This document shows, piece by piece, positions 1 to 10,000 of a stretch of 64,000 nucleotides of DNA (positions are counted from its first letter, which is position 1; the number at the start of each line of letters is the position of its first letter). The translations under genes and the position numbers were made by a program. The DNA comes from Dicaeum eximium. Lineage: Eukaryota; Chordata; Aves; Passeriformes; Dicaeidae. A model generated the notes under the pieces. It made no database searches and was not told where the DNA came from. It saw nothing but the letters and a program-made list of their open reading frames with translations. Location of the stretch: assembly GCA_013396995.1 (NCBI GenBank), contig VWZP01010289.1, positions 44,249 to 108,248 of the forward strand, read 5' to 3'.

Positions 1-867
1 GGGAGCAGCCAATTCCCTGGGGAATACCCCAGGGCTGAGGGAACGGGCAGGGAAAGGAGCAGAGCCACAAGCAGGGCCCCACACGCTCCCTCCAAAGCCT
101 CCAGCACATCCAGGGAAGCAGGAAAAGCTCGGGATCTGCAGGGGAAGTTCCCCTGCCAGAGATGCTTTACCCCAGCAGAGCCGGCACAGGGAGCAGGCAA
201 GGCTCGGGAATCATTCCCACACATTTCCCTCCCCAGTTTCCTGCTCCCCTCGCTGTCCCTGCGCTGCAGCCCTGGCTTTGGGCAGGGGACAGCTCTGGGG
301 ACTGAGGGGACAGCTCAGCCACAGCCACAGCTCCAGGGCTCAGGGTCAATCTGTGCAAACACAGCAGCGGCAGCCCCAGAGCCAGGAGGGCTTGGCTGGA
401 GCTCTCCACAATCCAGAGCAGGTTCTTAGGAGATCCTGGCAGGGGGCTCGGACCAGAGGAGCTCCAGAGGTCCCCCCAACCTGGCCCCTCCTGGGGCTCT
501 GTGGTGGTGCTGCCTCTGCCAGCTCTGCCTGTCCCCGTGCAGCAGGGCCAGAGCTGCTCCTGTCCCCTCACACCTTTGTGCCCTCCTTGCCCTCAGCAGA
601 CCTTTCCCAGGTCCCTCCTTCCCATTCCATCCTGGCTCCCTCCCTCAGGGCTGTGTCCAGGCTGTCCCTCTGCTCCCAGCCCAGCCCTGCCACCCCCCAG
701 GAGTGACCCTGGCGAGGATTTCTGGAGCTGATCTCGGTCCCTTCCCCTCAGGGCGCATCTCATCAGCCCCGAGCACAGGAGCAGCCCCCAGCACCCCCAG
801 TTCCCTGGAGCAGAGGAGCTCCTGCCCTTCCTCCAGTGCCTGCCGGGGAGGAGAAGGCTTGGCCCGT

Positions 868-1110
868 GTCCCTCTTAGTCCCTCTGTGCCCCTGAGTCCC
901 TCTGAGTCCCTCTGAGTCCCTCTGAGTCCCTCTGAGTCCCTCTGAGTCCCTCTGAGTCCCTCTGAGTCCCTCTGAGTCCCTCTGAGTCCCTCTGAGTCCC
1001 TCTGAGTCCCTCTGAGTCCCTCTGAGTCCCTCTGAGTCCCTCTGAGTCCCTCTGAGTCCCTCTGAGTCCCTCTGAGTCCCTCTGAGTCCCTCTGTGCCTC
1101 TCTGTGTCCC
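868..1110. repeat. 10-bp minisatellite (GAGTCCCTCT)n
   Basis: Twenty near-perfect copies of GAGTCCCTCT run from 894 to 1093, with degenerate copies on both sides. Because 10 is not a multiple of three, every frame cycles through the same ten residues (such as RDSEGLRGTQ on the minus strand) without a stop. That creates false open frames of up to 250 codons. Confidence 0.97.
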
Positions 1111-1149
1111 TCCGTGTCCCAGCCCCGCTCGGGCAGCCGGACAATGAGA

Positions 1150-1320
1150 ACAAATAGGTGCCAAGTGGCTGCAGGGCCGCACCTTCGATCCCAATAATGA
1201 CATTTCAGCGGCTGCGAGGAGCCACAAAGGGCAGCAGCCATTCCCTGCCAGCCTGCTGTGTCTGCCTGCCTGATAAATGATGCTCCAGCCCGCTGCAAAT
1301 GGATTAGGGAGCGTTCCAGC
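1150..1320. promoter_or_regulatory. Candidate regulatory block with octamer-like and CRX/OTX-like motifs
   Basis: TGCAAAT at 1294-1300 abuts GGATTA at 1301-1306 (TGCAAATGGATTAGGG), joining a POU-like half octamer to a CRX/OTX-type core. The surrounding text is non-repetitive, unlike the minisatellite just before it. The regulatory role is inference from motifs only. Confidence 0.3.
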
Positions 1321-1759
1321 AGCTGGGGCCCGGCTGGGGCTGCAAGGAATCCATCGTCCCAGGACAGGTGTCCCCAGCACAGCCCAGCCACAGCCATTTA
1401 TAATTCCCCTCCCTCCTCCCCATTCCAGCCGCTCCAGCAAGGGAAGGCAGAGGCTGGAAGGGCAGGAGAGCAGAGCCAGAGCTTTGCCAGCCAGGGAAAC
1501 AGAGCTGGGCACGGCAGAGCCACCCCAGGGGACGGCTCGGGTGCCAGGGGGGACACGATGCCACCCCCAGGCAGCCAGCCCAGCCCAGCCCTGGGCTCCG
1601 GCAGGGGGATCCCAGCCCCTTCCCCACTCCCTGTGCCCCCCTTGCCAGGGCTGGGGTCAGCAGCAGCACGAGGCGGCGTTAATTGCTCTCCAGACTACAA
1701 TCAATAGAGGGATTTTAGCCTCCTGCACACTCCATCCTTCACCTCTTCCCAAGGACGGG

Positions 1760-1882
1760 NNNNNNNNNNNNNNNNNNNNNNNNNNNNNNNNNNNNNNNNN
1801 NNNNNNNNNNNNNNNNNNNNNNNNNNNNNNNNNNNNNNNNNNNNNNNNNNNNNNNNNNNNNNNNNNNNNNNNNNNNNNNNNN
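1760..1882. other. Assembly gap (123 N)
   Basis: There is a run of N between AAGGACGGG and GCTGCTGAAACC. The hexamer repeat 50 bases beyond it suggests a low-complexity region that was hard to assemble. Confidence 0.99.
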
Positions 1883-1929
1883 GCTGCTGAAACCTTGAGG
1901 AGATGAGGTCATGGAGCCCCAGCCCCGGA

Positions 1930-1986
1930 GGAAAGGGAAAGGGAAAGGGAAAGGGAAAGGGAAAGGGAAAGGGAAAGGGAAAGGAG
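1930..1986 (+). repeat. GGGAAA hexamer repeat, potential G-quadruplex
   Basis: Eight GGG tracts are spaced by AAA between 1935 and 1979. Four GGG tracts with three-base loops meet the usual G-quadruplex pattern. The G-rich strand is plus, so it is the non-template strand's complement for SAMD11; nascent SAMD11 RNA carries the C/T-rich version. Confidence 0.95.
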
Positions 1987-3014
1987 CTCCAGGAATCGAC
2001 CCGGCCCTGCTGCCTCATCCATAAGGCTCTGGCAGGACCAGAGCAGCCTCCAGAGCACAGCAACTGCCTCACACCCAGCATCCCTCTCAGCTCATCCTTC
2101 TCCCCCTCCTCTCCTCCTCCTGCTCACCTGCCTTGTTCCCCCAGAGCCACAGAACACATTTTTCACTTGCCCCAGGATGGCTGCAGCCCTTGGATCGAGA
2201 GACCCCTCAATATTTTGGCTGCTGAACTCCCACCTCAAGCCCTAGTGCTGCATCCCACACAGCTCCCTGTCCTCCCAGGGCTTTGGAGGTGGGAGGATTT
2301 GCTCTGGAGCAGCACAGAGGGGCCCAAACCCACAGGAAGAGCAGCCCCACACTGCGTGAAACCAGCCAGAAGCCAAAGAGCCCTGAGGAAAAGCCCTCCA
2401 GCCCCGGCACAGACCAGCAGAGGCAGGCAGGGAAACCCAGCCCCGAGCCTCGAGATGTGCTGGTGATATAAATCCAAAGTGATAATAATAAATGGGCTAT
2501 TACAGCAACTCACACACTGCTGGGGGAGGGAGGGGAGCCAGCCCCAGCCCAGGCCTCCCCACAGAGCCTCTCACAAGCCACGAGCACCGCGGAGCTGAGC
2601 CCGTCCCTCTTTAATGGCCGGGAGGAAAAGGCTCCTGCGAGGAAGCCGAGGCAGCAGGAATATTTATCATCCTGGCCACCTGCCTGTCGCTGAAAAATCT
2701 CTTCCTCCTCCCTGGCTGGGAGGCAGCTCTAATGAGGGATGGGCAGCCGTGCTCACAGGCAGCTCCTGGCGTGGAGAACGGCACAGCACAGCCCCCCCTC
2801 CCTCCTAGCCCTGCCTCCCGCTAATTGCTCTGCCAGCTAATTAACTGGGGCAGGTTTGAGACCCCATTAGTGCCAACCCTGCTCCTGCAGTGAGAGCAGA
2901 GGGCTGGCAGTGACCCCCCTGCCTGCCTGTCCCATCCAGCCCAGCTCTCCCAGTGCCTGTGACACTGAGAAATGCACCTCGGGCCGGGCCAAGAGCCCAG
3001 CAGGCCCTGCCCTG

Positions 3015-3200
3015 GAACAGGCTGGAAAAACCCTCCAAGGTCAAATCCAACCTTTGAGCAATGCCCACCCTGTCCCCAGCCACGTCCATCCTTCCTTGCA
3101 CACCTCCAGGGACGGTGACCCCACCACCTCCCTGGGCAGCCCTTCCCATGCCTGACCACCCTTTCCAGGCAGGAATTCTTCCTTTTCAGACAAGGACAAG
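3015..3200 (-). mobile_element. CR1 LINE 3'-end fragment, antisense
   Basis: The order of short blocks (GGCTGGAAAAACCCTCCAAGG, CTCCAGGGACGGTGACCCCA, CCTGGGCAGCCC, CTGACCACCCTTTCCAGG) is that of the reverse complement of an avian CR1 3' region. It is strongly diverged and 5'-truncated. Confidence 0.75.
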
Positions 3201-3315
3201 AAGCTGACAAAGCGACCACAACCACACAGTGGAATGAGCAGGGGGACAGCCCCATCCCAGCACTCCAAACGTGTCCCTGCCCCACCCCAGCACCCCACAG
3301 CCCCCAGCGCCTCAC

Positions 3316-4043
3316 CTGCATGGAAGTAGGGGCTCATGGTGTAGGGGAAGCCGAAGGGCAGCGGCTGTGGGGCGGGCAGGGAGGCTGGAGGGAGGTATTT
3401 CACCTCGGCCTTGGGAATGCCGGGCCCCAGCAGGTGGCTGGGGGACTCTGCGCTGGAGGAGCTGCAGGGGACGCCGGGGGCCGCGCCCGCCTCGCCCGGC
3501 TCCTTGGCCCCCTCGCACGCCTTGCCCGCGCCGTCCTTGCACTCCTTGAGCTCCGCTCCGGAGCCGCCCTCGCCCTTGGCGCCCTCGGCCTTGTCCTCGC
3601 CGGCCTCGGCGTCGCTCTCCGAGTCCTTCATGTCCTCGTCGTTACAGTCCTGGGCCCCGTCCCTGGCGCGCGGCTCCGACGGCTCCCGTGGCTCGCCGGG
3701 GCCCTGCGGCTCCGCGCGGGGCTGCGAGGCCTTGCGGCCACCGCCGGCCCGCCGGGGCTGCTCCTTGGGCGGGGTGGCGGCGCCGGGGCCGCCGGGGGTG
3801 CCGGGGGTGCCGGGGGCGAGGGACAGCAGCGGGGCGTTGTTGTGGCGCAGCACCAGCATGGCGTTGCGCCGGGACAGCTCGTCGCGCAGCGCGTGGCCCT
3901 CGGGGACGTCGTGCACGCTGCGCAGCGCGGGGTGGTCCGGGGGCAGCCCCGGGTGCAGGCTCAGCGCGTCTCCGGCCAGCAGCCTCTGCCGGTGCAGGTT
4001 CTCCAGCTCCTTCTGGCGGATCAGCTCGGCCGACATCTCCAGC
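3316..4043 (-). CDS. SAMD11: SAMD11 large exon: helix, then Pro/Gly/acidic tail, ending [13 protein letters not shown]
   Basis: This 728-nt exon lies between acceptor CCCCCCAG and donor GTGAGG. It starts (R)[19 protein letters not shown] and continues through [20 protein letters not shown]. It then enters a low-complexity region: Pro/Gly/Thr-rich, Arg/Lys-rich, then Asp/Glu/Ser-rich ([20 protein letters not shown]), then Gly/Ala/Lys. It ends [16 protein letters not shown](G). Human SAMD11 has RRGALLVLNHGAAPLLALPP and PLGFPYAVSPYFHTG at matching points, but the low-complexity middle is longer here as I remember the human protein. The exon is extremely GC- and CpG-rich, which opens long frames on the other strand; these are shadows. 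The next exon, expected to begin the SAM domain, is not in the window. Confidence 0.95.
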
Positions 4044-7000
4044 CTGGGGGGGAGAGGGGATTTGGGGGGGCTGGAGGAACACGGTGCCCCCCGAGCCTCG
4101 CAGGAGTGAAGTATCAGCCCCACACCTTCTGCAGGCCTCGCCCAGACACTGCTGTGCCAGCTGTGCCCAGCTCGCCCCACACCTGGACAGACCCAGCCCC
4201 CTCCACTCCTACCTGGCCAGGTTTTGCTTCCGCAGCATCTCCTGCTGCCGCGCGAACATCTCGGCCTGCGCCGGCTGCAGGAACCCGTAGCCTGGGCAGG
4301 GAGAACGCCAGGGGTTACTGAGGTCAGCTCTGAGCCCTGCCTGCTCAGGGCCAGCTCCCCAGGGGAAAACGGGCCCCTGAGCACTGCCCTTCTGCCCCAG
4401 AGCCCAGCACCCCTCGGTGCCACGGCAGCACCCCCCACAGCTGGGGATGGACAGCAGGAGCAGGTAAGGGACGCGCTCCTGTCGCTGCAGAACCAGGGTG
4501 GAGCTGGCACGGCAGTCACAGGAGACACAGAAAATGTGTGTGGGCTGCAGGGCGCCGTCCCAGCCCGCAGCCCGGCCCACCTGGGCGCTCACCTGGAGTC
4601 TGGCACAGCGCCGAAGGCACCCCGAGGAAGGGAGGTCTCAAGTGGGGCCCCAGGGCGATGTGGGGAGCGCTCTGGGGCGACAGCAGAGGCGGTGGGTGGG
4701 AGATCTCCCTGCAGGAATCAGAAAATAAAGCCCTGTTGAAAACCTGGAGGTTCCAAAGGGCCCTGGCTCGGGAGGAACATCTTGGCTGCAGATGAGCTGC
4801 ATCCTGCCCCAGAGGCTGCTCTCTGCCTCGTCACCCTCATGCAGAGCTTCTGAAATGGAGAGAAAAAAGCAAAAGCAGCAGAACCAAAAGGGGAAGAAAG
4901 TAGCCAGGATTCCACAGGTCCCACATTTCCCACCTTTGCTTCTGTGGCCTTTCAGCCAGGCTGTCCCAAGGGATTTTCCCTGCCCGTGGCAGTTCAAAGG
5001 GGAGGGCTGAGGATGCTCCATCTGCCCCTCCCTTATCACATTTGGGTTTCTGCCTCAACTGCCTCACACCTGAGAAGGAATTCCTTGTTTGGGGGCTGCA
5101 GAGTGGGTTTGGGAAGATCTGAAAGCATCACTGGCTTGCCTTGCAAAAAAACCCTGTCCTAGCTGGGCTAAGGGATGAGCTTTAATTGTGGAAAGCTGGA
5201 AGTGAAGCAGAGGAAAATACAGACAGGAGAGGGATGTGAGCAGGAAGGGCGATGGGATCTGTGGGAAGGAATCCTGCTGGAGAAGGAGTGGGTGAAGCCA
5301 GGCAGAATGGGCAGAGCAGATGCCAGGGGCTGGGGAAACTGGGAGAGGCAGGACTGGGTGGTGGGAAGGGACAACCCTGGAAAAGAGGCAGGGAGCACTT
5401 GCAGCAGGAGGGAAGGCAGGAAAAAAAAAACAGGCAGGAAGGGAATAAGAGCCAAGGTCTCTTCCATTAGTCAAATCTGCCCCGGGAGCCTGCAAGCAAA
5501 TCTGCTTTCCGGCTGCACGTCTCTTAATTCCTTTTGATGGCCACTTACAACATTATTACCTTCAGCAGGGCATCCAGAGGCACAGCCAAGTGCGGGGCCG
5601 TTTATTCTCATTTTACAGTATCTCCCTGGAAAAATCTGCTCCGGGAGAGGCTGGAGCCAAGGGAGAGGGAGGCAGAAGGTGCCTGTGACTTTGCAACAAA
5701 CACACCACGTGCAGAGGCATTGCAGGGAGGGGGGCATCGAGGGCATGGAGCAGCTCGTGGGCATGGATCAGCTCGTGGAAATAGAGCAGTTCGTGGAAAG
5801 GGATCAGTTCATGGGCATGATCAGTTCATAGGCATGGATCAACTCATGGGCATGGATAGCTCATGGAAAGGGATCAGCTCCTAGAAATGGATCAGCTCAT
5901 GGGCATGGATCAGTTCATGGGCATGGATAGCTCATGGAAATGGAGCAGCTCGTGGAAAAGAGCAGCTCACAGGCACGGATGAGCTCATGGGCATGGATCA
6001 GCTCACGGAAAGCCAGACAAGGGCTCCTGAGCATGAACTGGGCAAGGACAGCCCTTCCCAGCGTGGCTTTATCCCCGTTCTGTGCAGCCACGACAGAACA
6101 CTGACCTGGCTGCCCTTCCCCTCCAAAATTCCTGCTTTCCGCACGCCGTGCCCATCTGGCCATCCCCGCCTCCCGTTGCCCGTGGCCGTCTCCGGCTCTC
6201 CTTCCCCTCCTCCCCGGCTCTGCTCTAACCTAATTGCGGAGCCGGCGGTGTCTGCAGGCGCGGCGCGGATCGATCGCGGCTCTTGAAATGTTAATGCGGC
6301 CCGTGCGCCGCTGGCAGCTCCAATTCATCTCAGGTAACGCCGCGCTCGACCTTCGCCTCCGAGCCGGGGCAGCAGCCAAGCGATGCTTATGTAATTACAG
6401 CGTCAAGTGTGTAATCACCTGCCCTAATCCCCGAGGCCCCGCAATTAGCCGGGGCCGCGCTCGCCGGGCTGCCAAGTGCTGCTGCCACCCGGCCGGCCCC
6501 GCGCATGAATAAGGGACAATTAAAGCGGCGTGACGGGGGCTCCGAGGTGTCCGCTCGATGGTAATTAGCTGTAATCATGGCGAGACGAGCCTGGCAGACG
6601 TGCTGGTCGTTTGAGAAGAAGCAATTTAGGAAATCAAGTCTCTGTTAACCATCGCGTGGCCGTGCCCTCCTCCCCGGGGGAAGGGGATCCTGCGGGAGCT
6701 CCGGGGTCCCAAAAACAAAGGAGCTCCTCGATTTCTGCCAGTCTGTGCCCAGGATGCTGAGTGTGGGATGGGGATCAGGGCTGGCTGGAAAATCAAAGGT
6801 TCTGCCTTCGGTGGCAGCCCCGTGCTCACCCCAGGTTGTTTTTACACTTTCATGTTGTGCTACAGGGCATGACTTTGATCCCTGAGGAATTCACATTTCC
6901 AGACTCTGCAGCTCCTTCCCTCAGAGCTTCCCTGGGGCTGCTTTGGGCTGGGGAATGGGATGGAGCAAAGGGACAAAGGCACTGGGCAGGATCCCAGTGC

Positions 7001-10000
7001 CAGGCACACGCTGAGCACCGGGACACAGCAAAGGGACAAAGCCACCGCTGCTGGACACGATCCCACAGCAGCCTGGGAAGCAGCTGGAGGGGCTGCAAGA
7101 GGGGCTGGACGGGACACATCAGTGCCACCCACCCCAACACACGCTGGGCACGAGCCCGAAGGTTTGGGAAGTGCAGGGACACACCCTGACACCCGCTGTC
7201 ACCGTGCCTGCCTGGCACAGCACGACACAGACCCCTGGGGCTCCCCCAGACACCCCCACAGGGCAGGAGCAGCCCGAGCTGGCACTGTCACAGCCCTGGG
7301 CTCAGAGCAGGGAGGCCAGGTGGCCAGAAGAGCCCAAAGCAGGCTGCAGATGGCCAAACACAGGGGTCACTGCACCTCTCCTGCTCAGCACAGCACAGAG
7401 CTCAGCAAGCAGGCAGGTGTGCTCAGAAATATTTGGGGAAAAGGGGATTCTGCTCCCTGCAGGGAGCCTGATGCTGCCCAGCTCCTGTTCCAGGGCCCTG
7501 GGGAGCCCCTCAGCTGCGTGGCCACGAGGGACAGACCCTGTGTGCCACCCCAGAGAGCCAGCCCTGCTCCCTGCCAGCCCAAACGCCCCATCCTTGGCAC
7601 AGGAGGGAGCAGCAGCACCAGGTCGTGCCCTGGCACAGGGCTGGGCAGCCCTCCCAGGAAAGAACTGGCAAAGCCCAGAGTAAAAAGCCCCTGAGCCCTG
7701 AACAAAGGCTGCTGTGCTCTCAGACAGGTGTGCACCAAGCACTGATCCCTGCATCCCCTCCCAGGGACCTGTCAGCCTCCAACCCCCGTGGAATTCCTTC
7801 CTCCTCTTCCTCGAGGCTCAGAGTCAGAATTACAGTGCCCTACTCCAAGGAGGTGAATTTAGCCCCCAGCAATTACATCTGATGAGCCTTGTCCTCACCT
7901 CGAAGAGAGCAATTCTGTGCTGCTGCACATTCCTCCCCTTGCCCCCTTTTCCTTCCCCCCCCTAAAATGCCAGCTGGAGGCCTGTGAGCAGGGTATTAGG
8001 GGATTTGCACTGCACGCTGCTAAATTTGATATGTCCTTTAACAGGAGACAAATGGTTCACAAGGCTTAAAAAGTATCGACTTTTCTTTAACAATAAGCAC
8101 TAATGGCCTTCAAATAATCAATATTTAAAGTCATTATGGGGTTACACATTATACTGTTAAAACCAAGCCTTTCACTTTAACCCCATCTTATCCTCCCAAG
8201 CCCAGAGCAGAGCTCCCCCCTGGCTCCATCCAAGCTCTGGGGGAAGGCTGGGAGCACAGGCTGTGACTGGAGATGGGAGAGGGTCAGGAAACGCAGATTG
8301 GAACCGGCAAGGCATGGAAATAAATTTAGAACGGATGGGAGAAGAGGGAGAGGGGGGGGAGAAAAGAATGCATGAAAGCTCCGCTTTCTTCTGCTCTGCA
8401 TTTGATAGGAAGAGACACTTTAAACCCGAGGTAAGAGGCAGGAGGCACAGAGCTCCTCGCTGCTCTGCCATCCCCAGACACTGCCAGCAAGGGAGAATAA
8501 ATAAAATCAAAGGCCTTGCTAGAAATGCTGTTTGGGATTTCCAGGCAGGAAAAGAACATGTGCTGGCACTGCCCTCCCAGGGCAGCAGCCACGGAGAGGG
8601 GCTGGTTTGTGCTGCCCCCTGAAAATCCAAACTGCTGCCCAAACCAGGCTGGTTAAAGCAGGCCAAGCTCTTTGGCCTTTGCTCTGCAGCACATCCAGCC
8701 AGATGGGAGCCAGGGAGGGATCCTGGCAGGGCAAAAAGCAGAACATCAGAGCAGAGGAGGACACAGGGCTGGGGTGGGGAAGAGCAGGGGAGAGATGGGG
8801 CCAGAGAGGGCAGGGGATGTGCCCAAAGAGCCAGCAGGGAAAAGGAAAACCTCCCCAAGGCAGGGAGGAGGAATGAGGTGGTGGAAGAACAAATCATAAC
8901 AGCAGCAGATGGGAAGAAGGGACTCCAAAAGTGCAGGCTGGGTATTTTGGGCACATCTCTGCTCGGAGGAAGCCTCTGGCTGGTGCACGGTGTCTGTCAG
9001 CTCCTGCAGGGGAGGCACTGGGTGCCTCTCTCAGGCTCCCACCCCCAGCTCCCTCCTGGGCTTCCAGGACACGGGGGTGCTGCTGGCACCTCAGGCTGGC
9101 AGCATTCCCTGTTCCTTGGCATTCCCTGTTCCTTCCCTGGATCCTGGGGGATGAGCTGAGCTCCCACTGCCTGTCCAGGCAGCACAGAGCCACTGAGGGC
9201 TTGTACCCACACCTGCCTCAGCCCCTGAGAGGGGCAGGACCCCCAGAGCCCACAGCTCACCCTGCAGCACAAAAACCAACTCCCAGCACAGCAGTGATGC
9301 ATCAAACCCAGCCAAGGAGCTTCACCCCACTGAGCCCTGCCCAGCAGCTCAGCCAGCCCTGCCTCAGCTCCCCTCCAACCCCTTCTGGGTGCAGGCCAGG
9401 AGAGATTTGCCCTCAAGAGGAAACTTCCCCCAGGCTCCACACAGAGATGAGCAGCTCGGGGAGGAACACGCTAGGCTGGAGGACCCCAGCAGAACATTGC
9501 CAACAAATCCTGGAGCCAGCAGCCAAGGAGCAGCATCCCAGCAGCCCTGCAGGGAACAGCCACCTGCCAGCTCTGCAGGAGAGGCAGCACTTTGGAGATG
9601 GAAGAGCTCCAGGCTGAAGTAGTTACAGTGGCACCTTTCAGTTGTACCCTCTCCTCTTCCAAGTCTTTTTATAACACTGAACTCAACCATCCTCCCAAAA
9701 CCAGGCCCTGGCACTCCAGCATCCAAGCTGAATCCACCTCCAAAGGATCCAGGAAACCAAAACCATGAATTCTTCACATTGTGGCTTCAATCTGCTTTTG
9801 GCAAGATGTCTGAGTTTCACAGGGCCATGGCTTCTCCTGGCATTCCCAAAAACACCTGGAGGAGCAGCTGGCACGGGACAGCTCCAGCCAGGTCACCTCT
9901 GGCAGGGAGCAGAGGGACACACGCTGAGGCTCAGGGGTGCTCGGGGGGCTGCAGACCCCTGGGGAGAGATAACAGTCCTGGGAGCTGACCCCAGACTGGT

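Larger units (their letters stand above)
1..3315. other. Intronic sequence downstream of the last visible SAMD11 exon
   Basis: The donor after the 3316-4043 exon opens this stretch on the minus strand. I looked for the SAM-domain exons (KWTVDDV, GIDGETLPLLTEEHL, MGLKLGPALKI) on both strands and did not find them. The region holds a 10-bp minisatellite, a GGGAAA hexamer repeat, an assembly gap, a CR1 remnant and two short motif-rich blocks, listed separately. It is probably intron, although the gap could hide something small. Confidence 0.6.

Noticed and set aside
645..1512. Overlapping minus-strand frames of about 250 codons
   Set aside because: They are made by the 10-bp minisatellite, which has no stop in any frame; no domain is recognised.
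3320..4321. Plus-strand open frames of up to 333 codons opposite the SAMD11 exons
   Set aside because: They are shadows of a GC-rich minus-strand exon with clear SAMD11 homology; composition alone explains them.
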